Translations under genes and position numbers: made by a program
NCBI RefSeq assembly: GCF_014193845.1
Contig: NZ_JACHZX010000004.1
Location: forward strand, 248,001-312,000
Reading direction: 5' to 3'
Source: Sphingomonas sp. BK345
GTDB taxonomy: Bacteria > Pseudomonadota > Alphaproteobacteria > Sphingomonadales > Sphingomonadaceae
DNA length: 64,000 nucleotides
The notes under the pieces: generated by a model
Database searches by the model: none
Told to the model about the DNA's origin: nothing
Seen by the model: only the letters and a program-made list of their open reading frames with translations
Shown here: one piece after another, positions 45,283 to 54,322 of the stretch
How the letters are laid out: each line of letters begins with the position of its first letter
Position numbering within the stretch: position 1 is the stretch's first letter

Positions 45283-47154
45283 ATGAAGAACATGAAGATC
45301 AGCGCCAAGCTGCTTACCGCCTTCGGCATCCTCGCCGCCGCTCTCGTCGTCATGGCCGTCATGTCGGTCAGCGCGCAGAGCAAGTTGAACGATGCCGCCG
45401 AGACGCTCGGCCGCAGCCGGCGGGAGAAGCTGGTGGCGATCGCGACAATCAACACCGGTACGTCCGATTACCGCGTTGCCGAGGCGACCAGCATACTCTC
45501 GACCGAGCCCGACAAGATCGCCGAGGCCGAGAAGGAGGCAGCGGATACCAACGCGCTGATCGATCAGAACATCGCCTATCTCGACAGGAGTCTGAGCAAC
45601 CCGAAGGCGATCGAGGCCTTCCGCGTCTTCCGGCAGCACTGGGCCACGTACATCGCACAGTCGCGCGCGACGCTGCAGCTCTCGCACGCCAATCAGAACG
45701 AGCAGGCGTTAGCTTCCTACCGCCGCAGCAAGCCGCTCTTTGACCGTGGGAACGACGACGCTGCCGAGATGCAGCGTGTTCAGGTCAAGTTGATGGAGAC
45801 CGAGATGGACGCGGCAAGCGCGCTGTATTTCTGGTCGCGCGATGTCACGATCGCGCTCAGCCTCGCCGCCCTGGCGCTGACCATCGTCCTCCTGATCTCG
45901 CTGATCCGCGGCATCGCCACGCCGCTGACGGCGATGACCGCGACGATGCGCCGGCTCGGCGCGGGCGACCTCAACGCCGAGGTCGCGGTCGATCCGCGCC
46001 GCGACGAGGTGGGTGAACTCGCCGGCTCGATGGTGGCGTTCCGCGATCAGCTCGTCGCCGCCGAGCGCGCCAAGCAGGAGCAGACCCGCCTGATCGTCGA
46101 CAGCGTCGGAAGCGGGCTCGACTCGCTCGCGCGCGGCGACCTCACCGCGCGGATCGACGCCGAGCTGACCGGTCCGTTCGCCAAGCTCAAGGACGACTTC
46201 AACAACGCGATGCAGTCGGTCGCGGGCACGCTCACCGCGGTCAACGCCAGCGCCGAGGGAATCACCAACGGTGCCAGCGACATCCGCCAGGCGTCGGACG
46301 ATCTGTCGCGCCGTACCGAGCAGCAGGCCGCCAGCCTGGAAGAGACCGCGGCGGCGATGCACGAGATCACCACCACGGTGCGCGACACCGCCGCCAACGC
46401 CACCAAGGTCAACGGCGTGGTGACCGAGACCCGCCGCGACGCCGAACAGTCGGGCGACGTGGTGCGCCGCGCGGTCGAGGCGATGAACGGGATCGAGCGC
46501 TCGTCCAACGAGATCAGCGACATCATCGCGGTGATCGACGGGATCGCGTTCCAGACCAACCTGCTCGCGCTCAACGCGGGCGTCGAGGCGGCGCGTGCGG
46601 GTGACGCCGGCAAGGGCTTCGCGGTGGTCGCCTCCGAGGTGCGCGCGCTGGCGCAGCGTTCGGCCGACGCCGCCAAGGACGTGAAGAGCAAGATCACCGC
46701 CTCGACCGAGCAGGTCGATGCCGGCGTCACGCTGGTGGCGCAGGCGGGCGAGGCGCTGAGCCGCATCACCGGGCGGATCGGCGACATCAGCGCTCTGGTC
46801 TCGGACATCGCGTCCGCCGCCGAGCAGCAGGCGACCGGACTCCAGCAGGTCAATACCGCCGTCAGCGAGATGGACGGTGTCACCCAACAGAACGCCGCGA
46901 TGGTCGAGGAGGCCACCGCCGCGGCGCGCAGCCTGGCCGAGGAGACCGAGAATATGGCGCGCCAGGTCAGCCGCTTCCGGCTGGGCGACCGCCCCGTTCA
47001 GGCGAGCGCCTCGCGGCGGGAGGCGGCCGCCTCGCCGGTTCACCAGCTCCAGTCCCGCGCCGCGAACGCGGGCGCTCGAATCGCCGCGGGCGCACGCGCG
47101 AACCGCGGCAGCGCCGCGGTGGCGGTGGCGCAGGACGACTGGTCGGAGTTCTGA
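45283..47154 (+). CDS. methyl-accepting chemotaxis protein
   Basis: Chemoreceptor of 623 residues. TM1 is at about residues 9-30, a four-helix-bundle ligand domain follows to about 185, TM2 is at 190-212, and a HAMP region follows (PLTAMTATMRRLGAGDLNAE). The signalling domain carries the hairpin tip IAFQTNLLALNAGVEAARAG near residue 430. The C-terminal tail is Ala/Arg-rich and ends DDWSEF, a WxxF-type pentapeptide like those that tether CheR/CheB in other chemoreceptors. No other che genes are in the window. It is preceded by 198 bases without a gene. Confidence 0.94.
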   Translation: MKNMKISAKLLTAFGILAAALVVMAVMSVSAQSKLNDAAETLGRSRREKLVAIATINTGTSDYRVAEATSILSTEPDKIAEAEKEAADTNALIDQNIAYLDRSLSNPKAIEAFRVFRQHWATYIAQSRATLQLSHANQNEQALASYRRSKPLFDRGNDDAAEMQRVQVKLMETEMDAASALYFWSRDVTIALSLAALALTIVLLISLIRGIATPLTAMTATMRRLGAGDLNAEVAVDPRRDEVGELAGSMVAFRDQLVAAERAKQEQTRLIVDSVGSGLDSLARGDLTARIDAELTGPFAKLKDDFNNAMQSVAGTLTAVNASAEGITNGASDIRQASDDLSRRTEQQAASLEETAAAMHEITTTVRDTAANATKVNGVVTETRRDAEQSGDVVRRAVEAMNGIERSSNEISDIIAVIDGIAFQTNLLALNAGVEAARAGDAGKGFAVVASEVRALAQRSADAAKDVKSKITASTEQVDAGVTLVAQAGEALSRITGRIGDISALVSDIASAAEQQATGLQQVNTAVSEMDGVTQQNAAMVEEATAAARSLAEETENMARQVSRFRLGDRPVQASASRREAAASPVHQLQSRAANAGARIAAGARANRGSAAVAVAQDDWSEF

Positions 47155-47177
47155 GCGGCTCCTGATCTTGATCCAGC

Positions 47178-47210
47178 GGCGTCATCTTGAACCGAGTTCA
47201 GGATGACGCC
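47178..47210. repeat. palindromic intergenic repeat, copy C (single arm)
   Basis: GGCGTCATCTTGAAC and GTTCAGGATGACGCC form a 15-base nearly perfect stem with a 3-base loop, 24 bases after the chemoreceptor stop. It has the GTCATC/GGATGAC ends of the other copies but only one arm. It could act as the transcript end of the chemoreceptor gene, though it has no T-run. Confidence 0.65.
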
Positions 47211-47335
47211 GATCTCGCACTGGTGTGCTCGTCGACGGCTCGTCCCGCGACCTCCCGCCTCACCGATCCCGCTCCCAATCTCCGGAACACCCCCGCCCCC
47301 CGTTCGTCCAACCGCGGAGCGACGGGAGACAGCGG

Positions 47336-48304
47336 ATGGGCAAGAGCGAGCCGACACGGGTGGTCATCACCGGGGCGTCGAGCGGGATCGGTGCCGCCAC
47401 CGCGATCGCCTTCGCCCGCCGCGGCGCGCGGCTCGTGCTCGCTGCGCGCGGCGAGACCGGGCTCGCCGACATCGCCGAACGCTGCCGCCACGCCGGCGGC
47501 TGGGTCGAGACGCGCGTGGTCGACGTCACCGATGCCGTCGCGGTACAAACACTGGCCGAGGAGGCGCACACCCTGCTCGGCGCGATCGACCTATGGTTCA
47601 GCTGCGTCGGCGTCGGCGTCGTCGGCCGCTACCATGAGGTGCCGCTGGCCGACCACGGGCGCGTCATCCAGGCCAATCTGCAGTCGCACATGAACGAGGC
47701 GCACGCGGTGGTGCCGATCTTCCTCGCCCAGGATCGCGGCACCTGGGTCAACATGATCTCGGTCGGCGGCTTCGTGGCGACCCCCTATGCCGCCGCCTAT
47801 GCTGCGAGCAAATTCGGCCTGCGCGGCTTCAGCGAGGCGCTGCGCGGCGAGCTGTCGCGCCACCCGAACGTGCACGTCTGCGACGTGTACCCCACCTTCG
47901 TCGATACGCCAGGGATCGACCACGCCGGCAACTATTCGGGCGCGCGGCTGACGCTGCCGCCGGGCGCGCTCGCCCCCGAGACCGTGGCGAAGGCGGTGGT
48001 GCGGCTCGCCCGCCACCCGCGCGACACGACCGTCGTCGGCGCGCCAGCATTCTTGTTGAAGCTGGGGCAGTTCGCCGCGCCCAATCTGATGGCCGCGGTG
48101 ATGAACGGCTTCATGGACAGCTGGTCGACGCGTGCGCCGCGCGGCGAGGACACGCCGGGCGCGATCCACGAACCGCCCGCGGGCGCGAGCGGCCCCGACG
48201 GCCACCGCCGCGACCCGCACCGCGGACGCAAGGCCGCTGCCGCCGGTGCGGTCGCGCTCGCCGCGCTGGCGGGCGTCGCACTGTGGCGCGGACGCACCAA
48301 GTGA
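47336..48304 (+). CDS. short-chain dehydrogenase/reductase
   Basis: NAD(P)-dependent oxidoreductase of 322 residues from the ATG at 47336, with GGGAGA upstream. Rossmann motif TGASSGIGAATAIAFARRG near residue 12, catalytic Tyr/Lys in YAAAYAASKFGLRG near residue 150 and Ser near residue 137 (MISVGGF). The last 25 residues carry a hydrophobic stretch AAAAGAVALAALAGVALW and a basic end, a possible C-terminal membrane anchor. It overlaps the aldo/keto reductase gene by GTGA, suggesting the two act together, on substrates I cannot identify. Confidence 0.88.
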   Translation: MGKSEPTRVVITGASSGIGAATAIAFARRGARLVLAARGETGLADIAERCRHAGGWVETRVVDVTDAVAVQTLAEEAHTLLGAIDLWFSCVGVGVVGRYHEVPLADHGRVIQANLQSHMNEAHAVVPIFLAQDRGTWVNMISVGGFVATPYAAAYAASKFGLRGFSEALRGELSRHPNVHVCDVYPTFVDTPGIDHAGNYSGARLTLPPGALAPETVAKAVVRLARHPRDTTVVGAPAFLLKLGQFAAPNLMAAVMNGFMDSWSTRAPRGEDTPGAIHEPPAGASGPDGHRRDPHRGRKAAAAGAVALAALAGVALWRGRTK

Positions 48305-49131
48305 GGACCGTGCGGCTGCGCGACGGCGCCACCGTCCCCGCGCTCGGTCAGGGCAGCTGGATGATGGGCGAGCGCGCCGACCGCCGCGACGAGGAGATCG
48401 CCGCGCTGCGTACCGGAATCGACCTCGGCATGACGCTGATCGACACCGCCGAGATGTACGCCAACGGCGAGTCCGAGCGGGTGGTCGGGGCAGCGGTCGA
48501 AGGGCGCCGCGACGACGTCTTCCTCGTCAGCAAGGCCTATCCGCAGAACACCTCGCGCACGCGACTGACCGGCGCATGCGAGGCGAGCCTCGAGCGGCTC
48601 GGCACCGACAGGCTCGACCTGTACCTGCTCCACTGGCGCGGCGGCGTGCCGCTCGGCGAGACGGTCGAGGCGATGGATGCGCTGGTCGCGGCGGGCAAGA
48701 TCCTGCGCTGGGGCGTCAGCAACCTCGACCGTGCCGACATGGAGGAGCTCGTCGCCGCGGCCGGCGGCGACTGCGCGACCGATCAGATACTCTACAATCT
48801 GACGCGCCGCGGGCCCGAGCTCGAGCTGCTGCCATGGCTGGTCGCGCATGACATGCCCGTGATGGCGTATAGCCCGGTCGAGCAGGGCCGCCTGCTCGGC
48901 CATCCCGCGCTCGCCCGCGTCGCCGCGGCACGCGGGGCCACCGCCGCGCAGGTGGCGCTGGCGTGGCTGCTCGCGGGCGAGGGCGTGATCGTCATTCCCA
49001 AGGCCGGGCGCGCCGAGCACGTCCGTGAGAATCGCGCGGCGGCGGACCTGATCCTCACGCCGGAGGAGCTGACCGAACTCGACCGCGCCTTCCCGCGCCC
49101 GAGAACAGCCATGCCGCTCGAGATGCTGTAA
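48301..49131 (+). CDS. aldo/keto reductase
   Basis: NADPH-dependent reductase of 276 residues. The GTG at 48301 overlaps the SDR stop; another GTG six codons earlier is possible. Catalytic motifs are GMTLIDTAEMYANG (Asp and Tyr) near residue 45, VFLVSKAYPQNTS with Lys near residue 77, and LYLLHWRGG with His near residue 107. The C-terminal cofactor block VIVIPKAGRAEHVREN is present. Family members reduce many carbonyls; the true substrate is unknown. Confidence 0.9.
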   Translation: MRTVRLRDGATVPALGQGSWMMGERADRRDEEIAALRTGIDLGMTLIDTAEMYANGESERVVGAAVEGRRDDVFLVSKAYPQNTSRTRLTGACEASLERLGTDRLDLYLLHWRGGVPLGETVEAMDALVAAGKILRWGVSNLDRADMEELVAAAGGDCATDQILYNLTRRGPELELLPWLVAHDMPVMAYSPVEQGRLLGHPALARVAAARGATAAQVALAWLLAGEGVIVIPKAGRAEHVRENRAAADLILTPEELTELDRAFPRPRTAMPLEML

Positions 49132-49150
49132 GCGGAACGCAGAGGCTCGC

Positions 49151-50143
49151 CTACTTCGGCGCGGGCGCGGTCACTCCCGCCACCGTCTGCACCACGGGGC
49201 GCATCGTCCCGTCCGGATTGTAACGCAGGTATTCCACCGTCACGGCGCGGCGCCCGATCGCGCCGTTGAGGTCGCCGATCGCCAGCGTCGCGTTGTGGAG
49301 GAAGAGGTACCAGTGCTTCTTGAACTCGACGATGCCGGGATGGATCGTGAAGCTGTACTTGCCCGATCTGGTCAGCTCGCCGCGATACGTCCACGGTCCG
49401 CGGATCGTCGGCGCGGTGGCATAGGACACCTTCTCGTCGCGGTGCCTGCTGCGGTCGAGCGAGGCGTAGGTGAGGTAATAGAGCTTGCCGCGCTTGTGCA
49501 GCCACGGCCCTTCCTCGAAGTGCGGCGGCGTGATCTCGGTGATCGGCCCGTCGAGCTCGATCATGTTGGGCTTCAGCTTGGCGATATAGCATTGCCGGTT
49601 GCCCCACGCGATCCAGGTCGTGCCGTCGTCGTCGGTCAACACGGTCGGGTCGATGTCCTCCCAGCTGTGCGTGCCCTTGGGTGTCATCTCGTTGGTTATG
49701 AGTGCCGAGCCCTTGGCGTCGACGAACGGACCGGTGGGCTTGTCCGCCACCGCCACCGCGATCGCCTTGCCGGGGTGGGTCGAGTCATGCTCGACCGCGG
49801 CGTAGAACCAATATCTACCGTTCTTGCGGATCGCCTGCGAGGCCCAGGCGTCCTGCTTGGCCCACTTGAAATCCTTCACGTTCATGATCGGGCCGTGCGC
49901 GGTCCAGTGGCGCATGTCGGTGGTAGAATAGACCAGCCACTCCTTCATGTTGAACATCTCGTCACGCTGCGCCTCGTCGTGCCCGACGTAGAGATACAGC
50001 CGGTCGCCGACGACCAGCGGCGCCGGATCGGCCGTGAACCTGTCGTGGAAGAGCGGGTTGGAACCCGGCACCGGCGCGCTCGCCGCCATCGTACCGCTCG
50101 CCAGCAGCGCCAGCGCGCCCAGGCCGACCCCTCGCCATCCCAT
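49151..50143 (-). CDS. glycoside hydrolase family 43 protein
   Basis: Exported five-bladed propeller glycosidase, 330 residues from the ATG at 50143 with GGGGAGCG upstream. A signal peptide ends near MAASAPVPG. Catalytic Asp (general base) in FTADPAPLVVGDRLYLYVGH near residue 37, the pKa-modulating Asp in WEDIDPTVLTDDDGTTW near residue 169, and the acid Glu in FEEGPWLHKRGKLYYLTY near residue 212 are all present. Members act on arabinan or xylan side chains. It is an isolated gene on the minus strand, converging on the aldo/keto reductase. Confidence 0.88.
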   Translation of the reverse strand: MGWRGVGLGALALLASGTMAASAPVPGSNPLFHDRFTADPAPLVVGDRLYLYVGHDEAQRDEMFNMKEWLVYSTTDMRHWTAHGPIMNVKDFKWAKQDAWASQAIRKNGRYWFYAAVEHDSTHPGKAIAVAVADKPTGPFVDAKGSALITNEMTPKGTHSWEDIDPTVLTDDDGTTWIAWGNRQCYIAKLKPNMIELDGPITEITPPHFEEGPWLHKRGKLYYLTYASLDRSRHRDEKVSYATAPTIRGPWTYRGELTRSGKYSFTIHPGIVEFKKHWYLFLHNATLAIGDLNGAIGRRAVTVEYLRYNPDGTMRPVVQTVAGVTAPAPK

Positions 50144-50210
50144 CCCGCGCTCCCCGTTTACCTCGTTCGCAGAGCAGCTTAGCTCACAGACGCGGGGCGG
50201 CAAGCCCGGT

Positions 50211-51515
50211 CTAGGCTGACGGCAGCGTCAGCCGCACCGCGAGGCCGCCGCCGCTCGCCTCCTCCAGCGCCAGCGTGCCGCCGTAGAGCGCGACCAGCTC
50301 GAACGCGATCGCCAGCCCGAAGCCGTGGCCGTCGCCGCGCTCGTCGAGCCGGGTGCCGGGGCGCGCGACCCGGTCGCGCTCGGCTGCGGGGATGCCCGGC
50401 CCGTTGTCGCTCACCACCACCGTGACCCAGCGCCCCTCGCGCGCGGCGCGCAGCGCGACGTGGCCGGCGGCGTGACGCGCGGCATTGTCGAGCAGATTGC
50501 CGAGCAGCTCATCGAGATCCTGCGGGTCGACCGCGACCGCCAGATCGGCGGGCACGTCGAGGCTGATCCGCGCATCACGGTGCAGCGCTCCCACCGCGGC
50601 GACCAGCCCCTCGGCCGCGGGGCGCAGCGCGGTCGCGGCGCGGCGGTCGATCGCGGCGGCGCGCGCGCGCGCGAGATGGTGGCGGATGGTTCGATCGATC
50701 CGCTCGACCTGTGCTGCCTGCTCGGGCCGGTCGCGCAGGTCGAGCGCCAGCGCCGCGACCGGGGTCTTGAGCGCGTGCGCGAGATTGGACGCGGCGCCGC
50801 GCGCGGCCGCGAGCGCGGCCGCATTGTCGGCGGCGAGCGCGTTGAGCTCGGCGGCGAGCGGGCGCAGCTCGGCGGGCTGGTCCTCCTCGACCCGCTCGCG
50901 CGCGCCGCCGCGGATCGCCGCCACCTGGTCGCGCAGCCGTCGCAGCGGCGCCAGACCGACGCGCAGCTGCACCAGCATTGCTGCGGTCAGCACGGCCGCC
51001 ACGGCGGCGAGCGCGCCGAGCAGCGGCCATAACGCCCCCTCGATCGGGCGCCGCAGCACCGACTGGGGCGCCGCCGCGCTGAGCGTGACGTCGCCCCGGC
51101 CGGTCGCGATCACCAGCTCGCGCGCGTGCACCGCCCCCTTTGTCCCGGCCGCACCCTCGCGCGGGCGCGGACCCCGCGGCGCGATCGGCCCGGCCGGGGG
51201 TGCCGGGTCGAGCGGCGGGAAGTCGGCCGAGCCGAGCGTCCCGTCGGGGCCGGCGATGCGCCACTGCCACTCGGGGCCGGCGTCGAGCGCGCCGCGCACC
51301 CGCTCGAGCCGCGCGCGATCGAGCCGCCCGTCGGCGTCCACCGCGCTGGCCAGCAACGTCAGCTCGGCGTCGAGCCGCCGGTCGAGCCCCTCCACCACGA
51401 AGCGCCCCAGCAGCGCCGCCATCGCCGCGCCGGCGAGCGCGAGCGCGACCGCGGTGGCGAGCGCGGACACGATCAGCATCCGCGCCTGGATCGAGCGCGG
51501 CGCGCGGGCTGTCAC
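50211..51515 (-). CDS. sensor histidine kinase (PhoQ-like)
   Basis: Membrane sensor kinase of 434 residues from a GTG overlapping the response regulator's TGA. TM1 is about residues 15-40, a periplasmic loop of about 115 residues follows, TM2 is about 160-183, then HAMP. The H box NLAHALKTPVAALALDL carries the phosphorylated His; the N box NLLDNAARHA, G1 DNGPGIP and G2 GHGFGLAIAFEL are intact. It pairs with the OmpR-type regulator encoded upstream. The signal is unknown; the Ala/Pro-rich loop gives no hint. Confidence 0.93.
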   Translation of the reverse strand: MTARAPRSIQARMLIVSALATAVALALAGAAMAALLGRFVVEGLDRRLDAELTLLASAVDADGRLDRARLERVRGALDAGPEWQWRIAGPDGTLGSADFPPLDPAPPAGPIAPRGPRPREGAAGTKGAVHARELVIATGRGDVTLSAAAPQSVLRRPIEGALWPLLGALAAVAAVLTAAMLVQLRVGLAPLRRLRDQVAAIRGGARERVEEDQPAELRPLAAELNALAADNAAALAAARGAASNLAHALKTPVAALALDLRDRPEQAAQVERIDRTIRHHLARARAAAIDRRAATALRPAAEGLVAAVGALHRDARISLDVPADLAVAVDPQDLDELLGNLLDNAARHAAGHVALRAAREGRWVTVVVSDNGPGIPAAERDRVARPGTRLDERGDGHGFGLAIAFELVALYGGTLALEEASGGGLAVRLTLPSA

Positions 51516-52171
51516 TCGCCCACCAGGCGATAACCGCGCCCGCGCACCGTCTCGATCAGCGCGGCGCCGATCTTCTTGCGCAGGCGACCGACGATCACCT
51601 CGAGGCTGTTCGAGTCGGTGTCGGCGTCACCCTCATAGACCTTCTCGAGCAGATCGAGCCGTTCGATCACCACACCCTTGCGCAGCATCAGCTGCGACAG
51701 CACGCGCCATTCCAGCGCGGTGAGCTTGAGCGGCAGGCCGTCGAGCTCGAAGGTGCCGGTCGGCGCGTCGAACGAGAGCGGACCGGCGCGCAGCAGCGGC
51801 TGGGCGTGGCCGGCGGCGCGGCGCACCAGCGCGCGCAACCGCATCACCAGCTCCTCGACGCGGAACGGCTTGACGAGATAGTCGTCGGCGCCGGCCTTGA
51901 AGCCCGCCACCTTGTCGGACCAGCCGTCGCGCGCGGTGAGCACCAGCACCGGCAGGTCGCGCCCAGCGGCACGCCACGCGCGCAGCACCGCGACCCCGTC
52001 GATGCCGGGCAGCCCGAGATCGAGCACCGCGGCGTCATATTGTTCCGTCTCGCCGAGGTGCGCGGCGTCGATGCCGTCGTCGACGAGATCGACCGCGCAG
52101 CGCTCCTCGCGCAGCGCGCGCGCGATACGGGGACCCAGGTCACGGTCGTCCTCGACGAGCAGGATACGCAT
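51512..52171 (-). CDS. OmpR/PhoP-family response regulator
   Basis: Two-component regulator of 219 residues. The receiver domain starts MRILLVEDDRDLG with the acidic pair, the phosphoacceptor Asp in AAVLDLGLPGIDG near residue 51, and Lys in DDYLVKPFRVEEL near residue 102. The winged-helix output domain contains LTALEWRVLSQLML and NSLEVIVGRLRKKIGAALIETVRGRGYRLV. Its start is 109 bases from the divergent proline-rich protein gene, with a PhoP-like direct repeat between them, so it may regulate both. Confidence 0.95.
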   Translation of the reverse strand: MRILLVEDDRDLGPRIARALREERCAVDLVDDGIDAAHLGETEQYDAAVLDLGLPGIDGVAVLRAWRAAGRDLPVLVLTARDGWSDKVAGFKAGADDYLVKPFRVEELVMRLRALVRRAAGHAQPLLRAGPLSFDAPTGTFELDGLPLKLTALEWRVLSQLMLRKGVVIERLDLLEKVYEGDADTDSNSLEVIVGRLRKKIGAALIETVRGRGYRLVGE

Positions 52172-52194
52172 GGGGCGGCGCTATACACCCGGCT

Positions 52195-52222
52195 TAAACC
52201 GAAACTGAACCACCCGGTTCAG
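52195..52222. promoter_or_regulatory. PhoP-like box between the divergent genes
   Basis: TAAACC-GAAAC-TGAACC (52195-52211) is a direct repeat of hexamers with an 11-base period; on the opposite strand it reads GGTTCA-N5-GGTTTA, which is the form of PhoP/OmpR-type operators. A third half-site GGTTCA (52216-52221) makes an inverted repeat, CTGAAC-N6-GTTCAG, with the second. It lies 24 bases from the response regulator start. Confidence 0.55.
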
Positions 52223-52279
52223 CGCGGGTGGCGGGGGGTGGGCGTAGAGACGGTGCATCGCAAGCAGAGGAGCTGATCG

Positions 52280-52897
52280 ATGACCCTTCTACCCCATATC
52301 ACTGCCCCGCGCCGCGTCGCTTTGGCGGGTGCGGCGCTACTGGCGATCGGCGCCGCGGGCGGCGCCGGCGCGATGGCGCTGACTCGTCCCGCGGTCGAGA
52401 TGGCGCCGACCGTGCCGACCGCGGTCGCCAAGCTGCCCCAGTCGAGCGGTGTGGTCACGGTGCGCGGCCGCGTCGCCGCGGTGTACGGCGACCGCTTCGT
52501 CGTCGAGGATTCGACCGGGCGCGCGCTGGTCGACGCCGGGCGCGGCTCGGCGCCGAACGCGGGCGCGCCGGTGCTGGTGCAGGGCCGGTACGGTGACGGC
52601 CAGCTGCGCGCGCGCTTCCTGGTCGACAGCGCCGGCGCGCGCGAGGTCGGCCCGCCGCCGCGCGGGCCGGGTGCGCCGCCGCCGCCCCCCGCGCCGGGTG
52701 CCGGAGCGCCGCCGCCCCCGCCGGGCGCTGGTGCGCCCCCGCCTCCACCGCCGCCCCCGGGTGCCGGGGCGCCGCCTCCCCCAGGCGCGGGCGCTCCGCC
52801 GCCGCCGCCGCCGCCGGCCGCGGGGACCGCGCCAGCGCCCGCCGGGAGCGCACCGCCGCCTCCGCCACCGGCCGACACCGGGGCGACTCCGCGCTGA
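52280..52897 (+). CDS. exported protein with an OB-like domain and a proline-rich tail
   Basis: A 205-residue protein; the ATG has GAGGAG upstream. A hydrophobic N-terminal segment (ALAGAALLAIGAAGGAGAM) acts as a signal or anchor. Residues 55-118 (VVTVRGRVAAVYGDRFVVED onward) look like a small OB-fold beta barrel. The last 80 residues are Pro, Gly and Ala repeats, which would need EF-P for translation. It is divergent from the two-component genes with a PhoP-like box between, so it may be their target. Function unknown; BOF/YgiW-like stress proteins share the OB-fold idea. Confidence 0.75.
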   Translation: MTLLPHITAPRRVALAGAALLAIGAAGGAGAMALTRPAVEMAPTVPTAVAKLPQSSGVVTVRGRVAAVYGDRFVVEDSTGRALVDAGRGSAPNAGAPVLVQGRYGDGQLRARFLVDSAGAREVGPPPRGPGAPPPPPAPGAGAPPPPPGAGAPPPPPPPPGAGAPPPPGAGAPPPPPPPAAGTAPAPAGSAPPPPPPADTGATPR

Positions 52898-53044
52898 GCG
52901 CACCGGCGTGAAGGAGGGGCCCCGGAGCGATCCGGGGCCTCGCTGCCGTTCAAAGGAAGGCGATGCTCTCGCTGCTGCTCGCGCGCCGCAACCGCCGGTC
53001 ATGGCGGCGCCGCCGCGTCTCACCGAGGAGGAGGACTCGCTGAC

Positions 53045-53119
53045 TGGCTGGGGCGGCAGGATTCGAACCTGCGAATGCCGGTACCAAAAACCGGTGCCTT
53101 ACCGCTTGGCGACGCCCCA
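53045..53119 (-). tRNA. tRNA-Gln (anticodon TTG)
   Basis: A 75-base tRNA with an encoded CCA. The acceptor arms TGGGGCG and CGCCCCA pair perfectly, the anticodon stem CCGGT/ACCGG encloses TTTTGGT with TTG in the middle, and the T loop GTTCGAA is canonical. It lies between the proline-rich protein gene and ilvE. Confidence 0.96.
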
Positions 53120-53155
53120 ACAGGCCCGCGCGCTTAGCCGCGCGCGGCGCACAAC

Positions 53156-54235
53156 TCAACCGATACGTCGCAGCCAGCCGTGCGGGTCGGGCGCGCGCCC
53201 GCGTTGCACCGCGCTCAGCCGGTCGAGGAAGCGTGCGGTCAGCTGGCCGGTCGCGCCGCTGCCGATCGTGAACTCATAGTCCGGGCCGGCGGCGCGGCCG
53301 ATCGGGGTCACCACCGCGGCGGTGCCGCAGGCGAAGCTCTCCACCAGCCGGCCGCTCGCCGCATCCGCGCGCCACTGCTCGATCGCATAGGGTTCCTCGC
53401 GCACCACCAGTCCCTCGTCGCGCGCGAGCTGGAGGATCGAATCGCGCGTGATGCCGGGCAGGATCGTGCCCGTCAGCGGCGGGGTCTGGAGCGAACCGTC
53501 CTCGAACACGAAGAAGATGTTCATGCCGCCCAGCTCCTCGATCCAGCGCCGCTCGGCGGCGTCGAGGAACACGACCTGGTCGAAGCCGCGGCGAATCGCC
53601 TCCTGCTGCGCGATCAGGCTGGTGGCATAATTGCCGCCGCACTTGGCGGCCCCGGTGCCGCCGGGCGCGGCGCGCGTATACTCGTGGCTGACCCACAGCG
53701 ACACCGCGCGCGCGCCGCCCTTCCAATAGGCGCCGACCGACGAGGCCAGCACCATGTAGAGATACTCGGCCGACGGCTTGACGCCGAGGAACGCCTCCGA
53801 GGCGATCATGAACGGGCGCAGGTAGAGCGAGCCGCCCTCCACCGAGGGCATCCAGTCGCGCTCGGTCTGCACCAGCCGCTCGCACGATTCGAGGAACAGC
53901 TCTTCGGGCAGCTCGGGCATCGCCATGCGCCGCGCGGAGGCGTTGAAGCGCCGCGCGTTGGCCTCGGGGCGGAACAGCGCCAGCCCGCCGTCCTCGAGCC
54001 GATACGCCTTGAGGCCCTCGAAAATCTCCTGCGCGTAATGGAGCACCGACGAGGCCGGATCCATCGTCAGCGGCACGCGCTCGCCGATCCGCCCATCGTG
54101 CCAGCCGCGCCCTTCCGAATAGTGGAGGATCGCCATGTGGTCGGTGAAGACGCGACCAAAGCCCGGGTCTACCAGCCGCGCGGCGCGCTCGTTGGCGGGG
54201 ACGGGCGACGGATGCGGCTCGAACGCGAAGTTCAC
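53156..54235 (-). CDS. ilvE: branched-chain amino acid aminotransferase
   Basis: PLP-dependent transaminase of 359 residues, of the longer type. I chose the GTG at 54235 (MNFAFEPHPSPVP) since GGGAGC lies 8 bases upstream; an in-frame ATG 51 bases earlier gives an unconserved extension. The PLP Lys is in GGTGAAKCGGNYATSL near residue 190, the N-terminal ILHYSEGRGWHDG near residue 36, and ELGGMNIFFVFEDG near residue 235 and LPGITRDSILQLA near residue 260 match the family. It is divergent from a MarR regulator, 87 bases apart. Confidence 0.95.
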   Translation of the reverse strand: MNFAFEPHPSPVPANERAARLVDPGFGRVFTDHMAILHYSEGRGWHDGRIGERVPLTMDPASSVLHYAQEIFEGLKAYRLEDGGLALFRPEANARRFNASARRMAMPELPEELFLESCERLVQTERDWMPSVEGGSLYLRPFMIASEAFLGVKPSAEYLYMVLASSVGAYWKGGARAVSLWVSHEYTRAAPGGTGAAKCGGNYATSLIAQQEAIRRGFDQVVFLDAAERRWIEELGGMNIFFVFEDGSLQTPPLTGTILPGITRDSILQLARDEGLVVREEPYAIEQWRADAASGRLVESFACGTAAVVTPIGRAAGPDYEFTIGSGATGQLTARFLDRLSAVQRGRAPDPHGWLRRIG

Positions 54236-54322
54236 GGAAATCAGCTCCCAGGGACCAGGGTCGGCGATGGCCGGGCGTCGCGACAAGAGATCGCATTGCC
54301 GGGTTGCGGTGGCCTAGGGCCG

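Noticed and set aside
52660..52890. Repeated Pro-Gly coding units as a possible DNA repeat array or CRISPR
   Set aside because: The repeats are in frame within the proline-rich protein and differ in length; they are coding low complexity, not an array. No CRISPR is seen in the window.
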